Shown here piece after piece: positions 1-8,696 of a DNA stretch of 64,000 nt; position 1 is the first letter of the stretch; every line of letters begins with the position of its first letter. Position numbers and translations under genes: made by a program. Location: positions 4,743,501 through 4,807,500 of the forward strand of contig NZ_JAPEPJ010000001.1 of the NCBI RefSeq assembly GCF_026340255.1, in the 5' to 3' direction. The notes beneath the pieces are model-generated. The model saw nothing but the letters and a program-made list of their open reading frames with translations. It did no database searches and had not been told where the DNA came from. This DNA comes from Streptomyces sp. NBC_01408 (lineage in GTDB: Bacteria; Actinomycetota; Actinomycetes; Streptomycetales; Streptomycetaceae).

Positions 1-232
1 CTGCTGCGCAGACTCGGCACGCCCCTCACCTCCCCTTTTCCCCCAGCCGTCACCGGCCCGGGCCCTGCCCCGTCACCTGAGGAGCATAGGTGTGAAGCTG
101 GGCTGTCGACCCGCTTAAGAAAGTCTCGATGGACTGATCACCACGCATCTCGGCAGATTGGTGCCCGTCACCGACGCCGACCGCGCCCCCGCGCCGTACG
201 GCGCCCCCTTCCGCATGCCTGGAGCCACCCCC
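1..232. other. Window edge and upstream region of tdh
   Basis: No gene with a convincing start or codon pattern lies here. The stretch is the leader of the threonine dehydrogenase gene; no clear promoter hexamers or operator could be picked out. Confidence 0.4.
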
Positions 233-1261
233 ATGAAGGCACTCGTCAAGCACAAGGCCGAGCCCGGACTGTGGCTCATGGACGTTCCCGAGCCCGAGTA
301 CGGCCCCGGCGACGTGCTGATCAAGGTGCTGCGCACCGGCATCTGCGGAACCGACCTGCACATCCGCGCCTGGGACGGCTGGGCGCAGGGCGCGGTCAAG
401 ACCCCGCTCGTCCTCGGCCACGAGTTCGTCGGCGAGGTCGCCGCGCTCGGCGCGGACGTCCGCGACATCGAGATCGGCGCGCTCGTCAGCGGCGAGGGCC
501 ACCTGGTGTGCGGCAAGTGCCGCAACTGCCTGGCCGGCCGCCGCCACCTGTGCCGCAGCACCGTCGGGCTCGGCGTCGGCCGCGACGGCGCCTTCGCCGA
601 GTACGTCGTGCTGCCCGCCCAGAACGTGTGGGTCCACCGCACCGCGGTCGACCTGGACGTGGCCGCGATCTTCGACCCCTTCGGCAACGCCGTGCACACC
701 GCGCTGTCCTTCCCGCTGGTCGGCGAGGACGTGCTGATCACCGGCGCCGGCCCGATCGGCATCATGGCGGCGGCCGTCGCCCGGCACGCCGGCGCGCGCA
801 GCGTGGTCATCACCGACATCAGCCCCGAGCGCCTGGAGATCGCCCGCAAGGCGGGCGCCACCCTCGCCGTGAACGTCGCCGAGTCCTCCATCGCCGACGC
901 CCAGCGGACGCTCGGCCTGCGCGAGGGCTTCGACATCGGCCTGGAGATGTCCGGCCGCCCCGAGGCGATGCGCGACATGATCGACAACATGACGCACGGC
1001 GGCCGCATCGCCATGCTGGGCCTGCCGGCGCAGGAGTTCCCGGTGGACTGGGCCAAGGTCGTCACCTCGATGATCACCATCAAGGGCATTTACGGCCGCG
1101 AGATGTTCGAGACCTGGTACGCGATGACGGTGCTGCTCGAAGGCGGGCTCGACCTGAGCCCGGTCATCACCGGCCGCTACTCGCACCGCGACTTCGAGGC
1201 CGCCTTCGACGAGGCGTCCACGGCCCGCAGCGGCAAGATCATCCTGGACTGGACGGCGTAG
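233..1261 (+). CDS. tdh: L-threonine 3-dehydrogenase
   Basis: Zinc- and NAD-dependent medium-chain dehydrogenase that oxidises threonine to 2-amino-3-ketobutyrate in the cytoplasm. The 342-residue protein has the usual family length. Catalytic zinc ligand Cys38 sits in GICGTD, followed by GHEFVGEV. Structural-zinc cysteines are in the CGKCRNC segment near residue 90-100, and the Rossmann motif ITGAGPIG is near residue 170. The start ATG lines up with the first residues of family members; an in-frame upstream ATG would add a non-homologous extension. The next gene encodes Kbl, which uses the product, so the two form the standard threonine-to-glycine pair. Confidence 0.95.
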   Translation: MKALVKHKAEPGLWLMDVPEPEYGPGDVLIKVLRTGICGTDLHIRAWDGWAQGAVKTPLVLGHEFVGEVAALGADVRDIEIGALVSGEGHLVCGKCRNCLAGRRHLCRSTVGLGVGRDGAFAEYVVLPAQNVWVHRTAVDLDVAAIFDPFGNAVHTALSFPLVGEDVLITGAGPIGIMAAAVARHAGARSVVITDISPERLEIARKAGATLAVNVAESSIADAQRTLGLREGFDIGLEMSGRPEAMRDMIDNMTHGGRIAMLGLPAQEFPVDWAKVVTSMITIKGIYGREMFETWYAMTVLLEGGLDLSPVITGRYSHRDFEAAFDEASTARSGKIILDWTA

Positions 1262-1473
1262 CGGCCAGACCGGCCCGACCGACCGCCGGGCCCGGCCCGA
1301 CCGGCCCGACCGACGGGCTGTGCCCGGCCGGCCCGGCCAGCCCGTCCGGCCCCCAACAGGCCATCTCCCTCCGGCCGGACCCCGCACACCCTCCCCCCTC
1401 CGCGGGGTCCGGCCCCCCTTTGTCTCTCCCGCTCCGTTTCGCCCGCCGCCCTCCGCCGCAAGGAGAACCGCAC
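1262..1473. other. tdh-kbl spacer with GC-rich direct repeats
   Basis: A 212-base spacer, long for an operon pair. It holds a 16-base direct repeat GACCGGCCCGACCGAC at 1268-1283 and 1299-1314 within low-complexity C/G sequence. A strong ribosome binding site, AAGGAGA, precedes kbl. The two genes may be co-transcribed, but a separate kbl promoter cannot be excluded. Confidence 0.4.
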
Positions 1474-2682
1474 ATGTTCGAGTCCGTCCGCGAGGACCTG
1501 CGCTCCACCCTCGACGAGATCCGCGCCGCCGGTCTGCACAAGCCCGAGCGCGTCATCGGCACCCCGCAGAACGCGGCCGTCGCCGTCACCTCGGGCGGCG
1601 CCCCCGGCGAGGTCCTCAACTTCTGCGCCAACAACTACCTCGGTCTGGCCGACCATCCCGAGGTCGTCGCCGCCGCGAAGGACGCACTGGACCGCTGGGG
1701 CTACGGCATGGCCTCGGTCCGCTTCATCTGCGGCACGCAGGAGGTGCACAAGGAGCTGGAGGCACGGCTGTCGGCCTTCCTCGGCCAGGAGGACACCATC
1801 CTCTACTCCTCCTGCTTCGACGCCAACGGCGGCGTCTTCGAAACCCTCCTCGGCGCCGAGGACGCCGTCATCTCCGACGCCCTCAACCACGCCTCGATCA
1901 TCGACGGCATCCGTCTGTCGAAGGCCCGCCGCTTCCGCTACGCCAACCGCGACATGGCCGAGCTGGAGACGCGCCTGAAGGAGGCCACCGAAGGCGGCGC
2001 CCGCCGCAAGCTGATCGTCACCGACGGCGTGTTCTCGATGGACGGGTACGTCGCCCCCCTCGCGGAGATCTGCGACCTGGCGGAGCGCTACGACGCCATG
2101 GTCATGGTCGACGACTCCCACGCCGTCGGCTTCGTCGGCCCCGGCGGCCGCGGCACCCCGGAACTGCACGGGGTCATGGACCGCGTCGACATCATCACCG
2201 GCACCCTCGGCAAGGCCCTCGGCGGAGCCTCCGGCGGCTACGTCGCGGCCCGCGCCGAGATCGTGGAGCTGCTGCGCCAGCGTTCGCGCCCGTACCTCTT
2301 CTCCAACTCCCTCGCCCCGGTCATCGCGGCGGCCTCCCTCAAGGTCCTCGACCTGCTGGAGTCGGCCGGCGACCTGCGCGAGCACCTCGCCGCCAACACC
2401 GCGCTGTTCCGCACGAAGATGACCGAGGCCGGCTTCGAGATCCTGCCCGGCGACCATGCCATCGCCCCGGTGATGATCGGCGACGCGGCGGAGGCGGCCA
2501 AGATGGCGGAGCTGCTGCTGGAGCGCGGGGTGTACGTGATCGGCTTCTCCTACCCGGTGGTCCCGCTCGGCGCGGCCCGCATCCGCGTGCAGCTCTCGGC
2601 CGCCCACTCCACGGCGGACGTGGAGCGTGCGGTGGCGGCCTTCGTCGACGCCCGCGCGGCACTGGCGGCCACCAAGGCCTGA
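1474..2682 (+). CDS. kbl: Glycine C-acetyltransferase (2-amino-3-ketobutyrate CoA ligase)
   Basis: PLP-dependent alpha-oxoamine synthase that cleaves 2-amino-3-ketobutyrate with CoA to glycine and acetyl-CoA. The protein is 402 residues, as expected. The PLP lysine is Lys247 in [14 protein letters not shown]. The upstream [16 protein letters not shown] segment carries the cofactor-binding Asp and His. The N-terminal [14 protein letters not shown] motif is typical of Kbl. The AAGGAGA site a few bases upstream fixes the ATG. It follows tdh on the same strand and completes threonine catabolism to glycine. Confidence 0.95.
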   Translation: MFESVREDLRSTLDEIRAAGLHKPERVIGTPQNAAVAVTSGGAPGEVLNFCANNYLGLADHPEVVAAAKDALDRWGYGMASVRFICGTQEVHKELEARLSAFLGQEDTILYSSCFDANGGVFETLLGAEDAVISDALNHASIIDGIRLSKARRFRYANRDMAELETRLKEATEGGARRKLIVTDGVFSMDGYVAPLAEICDLAERYDAMVMVDDSHAVGFVGPGGRGTPELHGVMDRVDIITGTLGKALGGASGGYVAARAEIVELLRQRSRPYLFSNSLAPVIAAASLKVLDLLESAGDLREHLAANTALFRTKMTEAGFEILPGDHAIAPVMIGDAAEAAKMAELLLERGVYVIGFSYPVVPLGAARIRVQLSAAHSTADVERAVAAFVDARAALAATKA

Positions 2683-2718
2683 GGGACCAGCAGGCCTGCT
2701 GAGGCCCGTGGGGCCGGT

Positions 2719-2743
2719 GGGGCCCGCGCTTCGCGCGGGGCCC
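2719..2743 (+). terminator. Probable terminator after kbl
   Basis: GGGGCCCGCGC, a three-base TTC loop, then GCGCGGGGCCC: a strong GC hairpin with one bulged C, 37 bases after the kbl stop and before the LysR gene. There is no U tract, which is normal for Streptomyces. Confidence 0.5.
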
Positions 2744-2775
2744 GGGAGGTCCTAGCGGCCTGAGACAATGGCGGG

Positions 2776-3690
2776 GTGATCGACCCCCGCCGGCTGCGCA
2801 TCCTGCGTGCCGTGGCGGACCACCGTACGGTGACCGCCGCGGCCGCAGCCCTGTACCTCACCCCCTCCGCCGTCTCCCAGCAGCTCGCGGCGCTGGAGCA
2901 GGAGACCGGCCACGCGCTGCTCACCCGCAGCGGCCGGGGCGTACGGCTCACCGCGGCCGGGGAGATCCTGGTCGGGCACGCCAACGAGGTGCTGGCCCAG
3001 CTGGAGCGGGCGGAGGCCGAACTCGCGGCGTACGCGGGCGGCTCGGCGGGCGAGGTCACGGTGGCGGCCTTCGCCACGGGCATCGCCGAGGTCCTGGCCC
3101 CGGCGATCGCCCGCCTCGCGCTGGAGCACCCGGGCATCCGGCTGCGGGTACGGGACGCCGAGGGCGACCAGAGCCTGCCGATGCTCCTGGACGGCGAGGC
3201 GGACCTCGCCCTGGCGGTCGAGTACCGCGGCGGCCCGGGGGCCGACGACGCCCGGCTCTCGGTCCTCCCGCTGTACGCGGAGCCCTTCGACGCGGTCCTG
3301 CCCTCCGCGCACCCGCTGGCCGCGCTGCCCGCGGTGTCGCTGGCGGACCTCTCCGACTCGGACTGGGTGGGCCAGTACCCGGGCAACCCGTGCCACGACG
3401 TAACGCTGCTGGCGTGCGAACTCGCGGGCTTCCAGCCCCGGCTGCGCCACTCCTCCGACGACTTCCGCGCGGTGACCGCCCTGGTCGGCGCGGGGGCCGG
3501 GGTAGCCCTCGTACCGCGCTCGGCGCTCCGGGGCATGGACCTCAAGGAGGTCCAGGTCCGCCCGGTCACCGGCGCGTCCGCGACCCGCCGGGTCTTCGCG
3601 GCCACCCGCCGCGGCGCCCAGTCCCATCCCCTGATCGCGCCGGTCCTGGCGGCCCTCGTCCGGGAGTCGGAGCGCCTGCCCACGCATTGA
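2776..3690 (+). CDS. LysR-family transcriptional regulator
   Basis: A 304-residue DNA-binding regulator. Residues 1-60 form the LysR winged helix-turn-helix (RRLRILRAVADHRTVTAAAA, then SAVSQQLAALEQETGHALL). Residues 90-300 form the periplasmic-binding-protein-like effector domain. The start is GTG; the LysR helix begins immediately after it. It follows kbl on the same strand behind a likely terminator, so it probably has its own transcription. The effector is unknown; control of tdh-kbl is possible but LysR genes more often act on a divergent neighbour, and none exists here. Confidence 0.88.
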   Translation: MIDPRRLRILRAVADHRTVTAAAAALYLTPSAVSQQLAALEQETGHALLTRSGRGVRLTAAGEILVGHANEVLAQLERAEAELAAYAGGSAGEVTVAAFATGIAEVLAPAIARLALEHPGIRLRVRDAEGDQSLPMLLDGEADLALAVEYRGGPGADDARLSVLPLYAEPFDAVLPSAHPLAALPAVSLADLSDSDWVGQYPGNPCHDVTLLACELAGFQPRLRHSSDDFRAVTALVGAGAGVALVPRSALRGMDLKEVQVRPVTGASATRRVFAATRRGAQSHPLIAPVLAALVRESERLPTH

Positions 3691-3841
3691 GGGGCCGGCC
3701 CGACACGGAGAGACCACGGGACTGACGGGAAACCCCCGAACCATCCCTGATCAGGCCCCGCGGGCACACGCTCCCCGGAGCACCTGTCCTACTCCCGGAC
3801 CCCGCCCCCTCCCGCACCTGACCCCCTCCGCGCCTGACCCC

Positions 3842-4621
3842 CTACACCCGCAGCACCTCCACGCCCGCCGCCTCGAACGCCGCCGCCACATCGGGGGTCA
3901 GGCCCGTGTCCGTCACCAGGACGTCCACCGACGAGGTCGCGCAGATGCGGGCGAAGGCGCGTGCGCCGAGTTTGCTGGAGTCCGCCGCGATCACCACCCG
4001 GTGGGCCCGTTCGCACAGCAGGCGGTTGATCGACGCCTCGTCCTCGTGGCGGGTCGCCGCGCCGTCCGCCGGGTCGAAGCCGTCGACGCCGAGGACCGCC
4101 GTGTCCACACTGAGCTGCCCGAGGACCTGCTCGGCGAGGGGGCCCGTGAGTTCGTACGACTGGGGGCGGGCGACGCCTCCGGTCAGCACGATCTTGAACT
4201 GCGGGCGGATCACCAGCTCGCCCGCGATGTTGAGGGCGTTGGTCACCACGGTCAGCGCGGGCGTGCCCGTGGCCAGGTCGGGGCGTCCGACCAGGGCGCG
4301 GGCCACCTCGGTGGTCGTGGTGCCGCCCGTCAGGCCGATCACTTCGCCCGGGGTGACCAGGGCCGCCACCGCCTCGCTGATCCGGCGCTTCTCGGCGGCG
4401 CGGCGCGACGTGCGGTAGCGCAGGGGGAGTTCGTACGAGACCCCGTGCAGCACCGCCCCGCCCCGCGTGCGGACCAGCAGCTGCTGCTCGGCGAGCTGGT
4501 CGAGGTCGCGGCGGATGGTCGCGGCGGACACGCCGAGGGCCTCCGCCGCCGGCTCCACCTCCAGCTCGCCCCGGTCCACCAGCAGATCCAGAAGTGCCTG
4601 CCAGCGCTCCTTGCGGGTCAT
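3842..4621 (-). CDS. DeoR-family transcriptional regulator
   Basis: A 259-residue sugar-metabolism repressor. The N-terminal DeoR helix-turn-helix (VSAATIRRDLDQLAEQQLLV) spans roughly residues 5-60. The C-terminal sugar-phosphate sensor domain carries GLTGGTTTTEVARAL and AADSSKLG. I chose the ATG at MTRKERW because the helix-turn-helix begins a few residues later; an upstream in-frame ATG would add 21 unconserved residues. It is divergent from a SIS isomerase/aldolase operon and is the likely regulator of it, probably responding to a phosphorylated amino sugar or ketose phosphate. Confidence 0.88.
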   Translation of the reverse strand: MTRKERWQALLDLLVDRGELEVEPAAEALGVSAATIRRDLDQLAEQQLLVRTRGGAVLHGVSYELPLRYRTSRRAAEKRRISEAVAALVTPGEVIGLTGGTTTTEVARALVGRPDLATGTPALTVVTNALNIAGELVIRPQFKIVLTGGVARPQSYELTGPLAEQVLGQLSVDTAVLGVDGFDPADGAATRHEDEASINRLLCERAHRVVIAADSSKLGARAFARICATSSVDVLVTDTGLTPDVAAAFEAAGVEVLRV

Positions 4622-4821
4622 CGGCCGCCCCCTTCGGTGTTTCTCCATCGGCCCCATCGGCTCCATCGGCCTACCCGCCGACATTAACTCAGGCGGATCA
4701 CCCCGTAGATGCTTGAAGTTGCGTGAAAATGGCAGCTACCTTGCAGGAAAACGCATCCGCGCCCCAGGCGCCGTCCAGACAAAACACCATCCAGACCCAT
4801 TCGCCGTATCAGGGAGCCTGT
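4622..4821. promoter_or_regulatory. Divergent promoter region with an 11-base direct repeat
   Basis: The 200 bases between the DeoR gene and the SIS gene contain TTGCGTGAAAA at 4719-4729 and TTGCAGGAAAA at 4741-4751, a direct repeat with 9 of 11 bases identical, spaced 22 bases (two helical turns). DeoR-family repressors often bind spaced direct repeats, so this is a candidate operator; its assignment is inference. Confidence 0.4.
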
Positions 4822-5724
4822 ATGAGTCACGTCGCGTACGAGTTGGGCACGCAGCCCGAATGCTGGGAGCGGGCCGCCGAACTGGCCCCGGCCCGGCGGG
4901 CGGTGCTCCCGCAGCGGGGGGAGCGTACCGCGATCGTCGGCTGCGGGACCTCGTATTACATGGCCCAGGCGGCCGCGGCGCTGCGCGAGGAGGCGGGGGA
5001 GGGGGAGACCGACGCCTTCCCCGCCTCGGAGTTCCCCCGCCACCGGCGCTACGACCGGGTCGTCGCCCTCACCCGGTCGGGGACCACGACCGAGGTGCTG
5101 GACCTGCTGGCCCGGCTGCGCGACGCGGGCGTCCCGACGACCGCGGTCATCGGCGATCCGGCGACCCCCGTGATGACGGTCGCCGACGAGCTGGTCGTAC
5201 TCGACTTCGCCGACGAACAGTCGGTCGTGCAGACCCGCTTCGCGACCACCGCCCTGACCCTGCTGCGCGCCCACCTCGGGCTGCACGGCGCGGGCGTCGT
5301 GGCCGACGCCCGGACCGCGCTGGCCGAGCCGCTGCCCGCGGAGCTCCAGGGCCGGGGCCAGTTCACCTTCCTCGGCCGGGGCTGGAGCGTGGGCCTCGCG
5401 CACGAGGCGGCGCTGAAGATGCGCGAGGCCTCGCTGTCCTGGGCGGAGTCCTACCCGGCGATGGAGTACCGGCACGGCCCGATCAGCATCTCGGGGCCCG
5501 GTACGGTCACCTGGTCGCTCGACGAGGCCCCCGACGGGCTCGCCGAGCAGGTCCGCGACACCGGCTCCCAGTGGGTGGCCGGCCGGCTGGACCCGCTGGC
5601 CGAGCTGGTCCGGGTGCACCGGCTGGCGCTCGCCGTGGCCGCCCATCAGGGGCTGGATCCGGACGCGCCGCGCAACCTGACCCGCTCGGTGATCCTGACC
5701 ACGGGCGAGGAGGCGGTCCGATGA
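4822..5724 (+). CDS. SIS-domain sugar-phosphate isomerase/deaminase (AgaS-like)
   Basis: A 300-residue protein with two SIS sugar-phosphate-binding folds. The first has VGCGTSYYMAQAAAA and LTRSGTTTEVLDLLA. The second ends with EYRHGP (Glu215), the signature of AgaS and GlmS-type isomerases. It probably deaminates or isomerises an amino-sugar or keto-sugar phosphate in the cytoplasm. An AGGGAG site precedes the chosen ATG; a longer frame would start inside the promoter. Its stop overlaps the start of the aldolase gene by four bases, so the two are translationally coupled. Confidence 0.85.
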   Translation: MSHVAYELGTQPECWERAAELAPARRAVLPQRGERTAIVGCGTSYYMAQAAAALREEAGEGETDAFPASEFPRHRRYDRVVALTRSGTTTEVLDLLARLRDAGVPTTAVIGDPATPVMTVADELVVLDFADEQSVVQTRFATTALTLLRAHLGLHGAGVVADARTALAEPLPAELQGRGQFTFLGRGWSVGLAHEAALKMREASLSWAESYPAMEYRHGPISISGPGTVTWSLDEAPDGLAEQVRDTGSQWVAGRLDPLAELVRVHRLALAVAAHQGLDPDAPRNLTRSVILTTGEEAVR

Positions 5725-6557
5725 GCCTCGTTCCCGCCGGTCCGCTCGTCCTGGAGGCGGCCGCCGCGGGCCGCGCCGTCGCCGCGTTCAACATCATCAC
5801 GCTGGAGCACGCCGAGGCCGTGGTGGCCGGGGCGGAGGCGGCCGGACTGCCCGTCATCCTGCAACTGAGCGAAAACGCGGTGAAGTTCCGCGGCGGGCAG
5901 CTGCTGCCCATCTCCCGCGCGGCCGCCGCCTGCGCGGAAGCCTCAGCGGTCCCGGTCGGCCTGCACCTGGACCACGTCAAGAGCCCGGACCTGCTGCGGC
6001 AGGCCTGCGACGCCGGATTCAGCTCCGTCATGTACGACGCCGCGCACCTGCCGTACGGCGAGAACCTGGAGACCACCCGCTCCGCCGCCGACTGGGCCCA
6101 CGCCAACGGGCTGTGGATCGAAGCGGAGCTGGGCGAGGTGGGCGGAAAGAACGGCGCCGCGCCACTGGACCCGCACGCGCCCGGGGCGCGTACGGACCCC
6201 GACGAGGCACGGCGGTTCGTCGCCGACTCGGGGGTCGACGCGCTGGCCGTCGCCATCGGCAGCAGCCACGCGATGACCAGCCGGACCGCCGCCCTGGACC
6301 ACGCGCTGCTGGCCCGCCTGGCCAAGTCGGTGGACGTACCGCTGGTGCTGCACGGTTCCTCGGGGCTGCCGGACGCGGAGCTCGCGGCGGCCGTCGCGGG
6401 AGGCATCCGCAAGGTCAACATCGGTACGGCGCTGAACGTGGCCATGACCGAGGCCATCCGCACCCACCTGACCCCGGCGGACCCCCGGCCCTACCTGACG
6501 GCGGCCCGCGCGGCGATGGCGGTGACCGCCGAGGCCATGATCAGCGCCCTCAACTGA
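5721..6557 (+). CDS. Class II ketose-bisphosphate aldolase (GatY/KbaY-like)
   Basis: A 278-residue zinc-dependent aldolase of the fructose/tagatose-bisphosphate family. Visible landmarks are AFNIITLEHAEAV near the N terminus, GLHLDHV with zinc-ligand histidine, IEAELGEVGG, IGSSHAM with a second histidine, and the phosphate-binding LHGSSGLPD and KVNIGTALN. It cleaves a ketose bisphosphate to two trioses. Overlap with the SIS gene and the divergent DeoR regulator point to catabolism of an amino sugar or ketose such as galactosamine or tagatose. No kinase is encoded next to it, so phosphorylation must come from elsewhere. Confidence 0.87.
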   Translation: MSLVPAGPLVLEAAAAGRAVAAFNIITLEHAEAVVAGAEAAGLPVILQLSENAVKFRGGQLLPISRAAAACAEASAVPVGLHLDHVKSPDLLRQACDAGFSSVMYDAAHLPYGENLETTRSAADWAHANGLWIEAELGEVGGKNGAAPLDPHAPGARTDPDEARRFVADSGVDALAVAIGSSHAMTSRTAALDHALLARLAKSVDVPLVLHGSSGLPDAELAAAVAGGIRKVNIGTALNVAMTEAIRTHLTPADPRPYLTAARAAMAVTAEAMISALN

Positions 6558-6678
6558 CCGGCACAGGGGGACGATCACAACGGGCGCCGCGCCTGTCGCC
6601 GGGCGTGTGCCGCACCCGTCTCGTCCCGCGCTACGGCCGCCCGTTCCGCCTCCCGTCCCACCGCGCATAATCGCCGGT

Positions 6679-7233
6679 ATGACGAACGGAAGCAGCAGAG
6701 CCGGGATCTTCCCCGTCTCCGCCGGGCCGGACCACCGCTTCACGGGCCCGGCGACCGGGGACGAACGACGCGTGCTGGCCGCCTTCCTGGCCGACCAGCG
6801 CGCGACCCTGGAGCTCAAGTGCGCGGGCATGGGGGAGGAGTTGTGCCGGCAGGCCGTGGAACCGTCCACGCTCTCCCTGCTCGGCCTGGTGCGCCACCTC
6901 GCCGACGTGGAAAGCCGCTGGTTCAGGAAGGTCCTGGCGGGGCAGGACGTCGAGCCCCGCTTCTCCTCGGCGGCGGATCCCGACGGGGCCTTCGGCACCG
7001 CACTGCGCGTCCCCGGCGCCGTCGAGGAGGCCTGGGCGGCGTGGCGCGCCGAAGTGGCCTTCGCCGAGCGCTTCGTGGCCGAGGCCCCCCACCTCGACGT
7101 CGAGGGCGACGACGCGTGGCGCGGGACGGTCTCCCTGCGCTGGGTCCTCGTCCACATGGTCGAGGAGTACGCCCGGCACAACGGGCACGCGGACCTGCTC
7201 CGGGAGCGGATCGACGGGGCCGTGGGCATCTGA
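6679..7233 (+). CDS. DinB-family protein (DUF664)
   Basis: A 184-residue four-helix-bundle protein. The metal-binding histidines of DinB/DUF664 proteins are visible in LVRHLADVE and HMVEEYARHNGH. Members are mycothiol- or metal-dependent transferases of mostly unknown substrate. The ATG at this position precedes the first conserved segment (DERRVLAAFLADQRATLELK). It stands alone between the aldolase operon and the acyl-CoA dehydrogenase gene, with no functional link visible. Confidence 0.75.
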   Translation: MTNGSSRAGIFPVSAGPDHRFTGPATGDERRVLAAFLADQRATLELKCAGMGEELCRQAVEPSTLSLLGLVRHLADVESRWFRKVLAGQDVEPRFSSAADPDGAFGTALRVPGAVEEAWAAWRAEVAFAERFVAEAPHLDVEGDDAWRGTVSLRWVLVHMVEEYARHNGHADLLRERIDGAVGI

Positions 7234-7360
7234 GGGCGCGCGGCCGCGCGAGGGGCCCTCGTATCGGCACCCGCGCCACCAGGTCCTCGCCGGCACCGGC
7301 GCCTCCACGCCGCCAGGCGGCTGTCCGGCAGTTCGGTGGCGTGCAGCCCTTCCGGATTCT

Positions 7361-7374
7361 TGGAACAGGTTCTA
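7361..7374. promoter_or_regulatory. KstR-type operator upstream of the acyl-CoA dehydrogenase
   Basis: TGGAACAGGTTCTA matches the KstR consensus TNNAACNNGTTNNA at every fixed position. It lies 55 bases before the dehydrogenase start. KstR is the TetR-family repressor of cholesterol catabolism in mycobacteria and rhodococci. A second full match lies at 43712-43725. Confidence 0.6.
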
Positions 7375-7428
7375 GTCTGCCCCCGCCGCCACAGCGACCG
7401 GCTGGACCGCGAGACTCCCGGAGGGGCC

Positions 7429-8619
7429 GTGCACCTCGAATACACGCCAGAGCAGCAGCAGTTGCGCGCGGAGCTGCGCGCCTACTTCGCCGAGTTGGTG
7501 CCCGAGGACGTCTACGCCCGCTACGAGGACCCCGCCGCGCAGAAGCGCTTCTACCGGGAGACCATCCGCCGGCTCGGCGCCGACGGCTGGCTCGGTGTCG
7601 GCTGGCCCAAGGAGTACGGGGGCCGCGGAATGTCCCCGATGGACCAGTTCATCTTCTTCGACGAGGCCGCGCAGGCCGTCGTACCACTGCCCCTGATGGC
7701 CCTCAACACCGTCGGGCCGACCATCATGCAGTTCGGCAGCGACGAGCAGAAGGCGTACTTCCTGCCGAAGATCCTCTCGGGCGAGATCGACTTCGCGATC
7801 GGCTACAGCGAGCCCGACGCGGGCACCGACCTCGCTGCGCTCAAGTGCAAGGCCGTCCGCGAGGGCGACGAGGAGAGCGGCACGTACGTCGTCAACGGGC
7901 AGAAGATCTGGACCACCAACGGCGACACCGCCGACTGGGTCTGGCTCGCCGTCCGCACGGACCCGGACGCGCCCTCGCACAAGGGCATCACCATGCTCCT
8001 CGTGCCGACCTCCGACCCCGGCTACTCCTGCACCCTCATCAACACCCTCGCCTCGCACGACACGACCGCCAGCTACTACGAGAACATCCGCGTCCCCGCC
8101 GGCCACCGCGTCGGCCAGGAGAACAAGGGCTGGCGCCTGATCACCAACCAGCTCAACCACGAGCGCGTCACCCTCGCCGCCCACGGCACGATGGCCATCC
8201 GCGCCCTGCACGACGTCCAGCGCTGGGCCGCCGGGACGAAGCTCGCCGACGGCCGCCGGGTCATCGACCTCTCCTGGGTCCGCGGCCGCCTCGCCCGCAC
8301 CCACGCCCGGCTCGACGCGATGAAGCTGCTCAACTGGCAGATGGTCAACGCGGTCCAGGACGGCACCCTCACCCCGCAGGACGCCTCCGCCGTCAAGGTC
8401 TACGGCTCCGAGGCCCGCAGGGACGCGTACGCCTGGCTGATGGAGGTCGTCGGCGCGGCCGGCTCCCTCAAGGACGGCTCCGCCGGAGCGGTCCTGCACG
8501 GCGAACTCGAACGCGGTTACCGCAGCGCCGTGATCTTCACCTTCGGCGGCGGCAACAACGAGGTCCAGCGCGAGATCATCTCCTGGATCGGCCTGGGCAT
8601 GCCCCGCGTCCGGCGCTAG
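7429..8619 (+). CDS. Acyl-CoA dehydrogenase, FadE26/ChsE4-like
   Basis: A 396-residue FAD-dependent acyl-CoA dehydrogenase. It resembles mycobacterial FadE26 (ChsE4) along its length: WPKEYGGRG, IGYSEPDAGTDLA, VVNGQKIWTT, NQLNHERVTL and the C-terminal FGGGNNEVQREII. Glu245 in NHER occupies the place of the ChsE4 catalytic base. The GTG start follows GGAGGGG and gives the family N terminus (HLEYTPEQQQLRAELR). ChsE4 works as a heterotetramer with ChsE5 (FadE27); no partner gene is adjacent. A KstR-type box upstream supports a steroid or branched side-chain acyl-CoA substrate, by inference. Confidence 0.85.
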   Translation: MHLEYTPEQQQLRAELRAYFAELVPEDVYARYEDPAAQKRFYRETIRRLGADGWLGVGWPKEYGGRGMSPMDQFIFFDEAAQAVVPLPLMALNTVGPTIMQFGSDEQKAYFLPKILSGEIDFAIGYSEPDAGTDLAALKCKAVREGDEESGTYVVNGQKIWTTNGDTADWVWLAVRTDPDAPSHKGITMLLVPTSDPGYSCTLINTLASHDTTASYYENIRVPAGHRVGQENKGWRLITNQLNHERVTLAAHGTMAIRALHDVQRWAAGTKLADGRRVIDLSWVRGRLARTHARLDAMKLLNWQMVNAVQDGTLTPQDASAVKVYGSEARRDAYAWLMEVVGAAGSLKDGSAGAVLHGELERGYRSAVIFTFGGGNNEVQREIISWIGLGMPRVRR

Positions 8620-8648
8620 TGCTGTGGCCGTACCGGCGCGGCCAGGGG

Positions 8649-8687
8649 CGAAGGGCCCGGCACGGCTACGGTGTGCCGGGCCCTTCG
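8649..8687. terminator. Bidirectional terminator
   Basis: CGAAGGGCCCGGCAC pairs perfectly with GTGCCGGGCCCTTCG (15-base arms, 9-base loop). It lies between the convergent acyl-CoA dehydrogenase and DUF1152 genes and probably ends both transcripts. Confidence 0.8.
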
Positions 8688-8696
8688 GCGTGCGGT

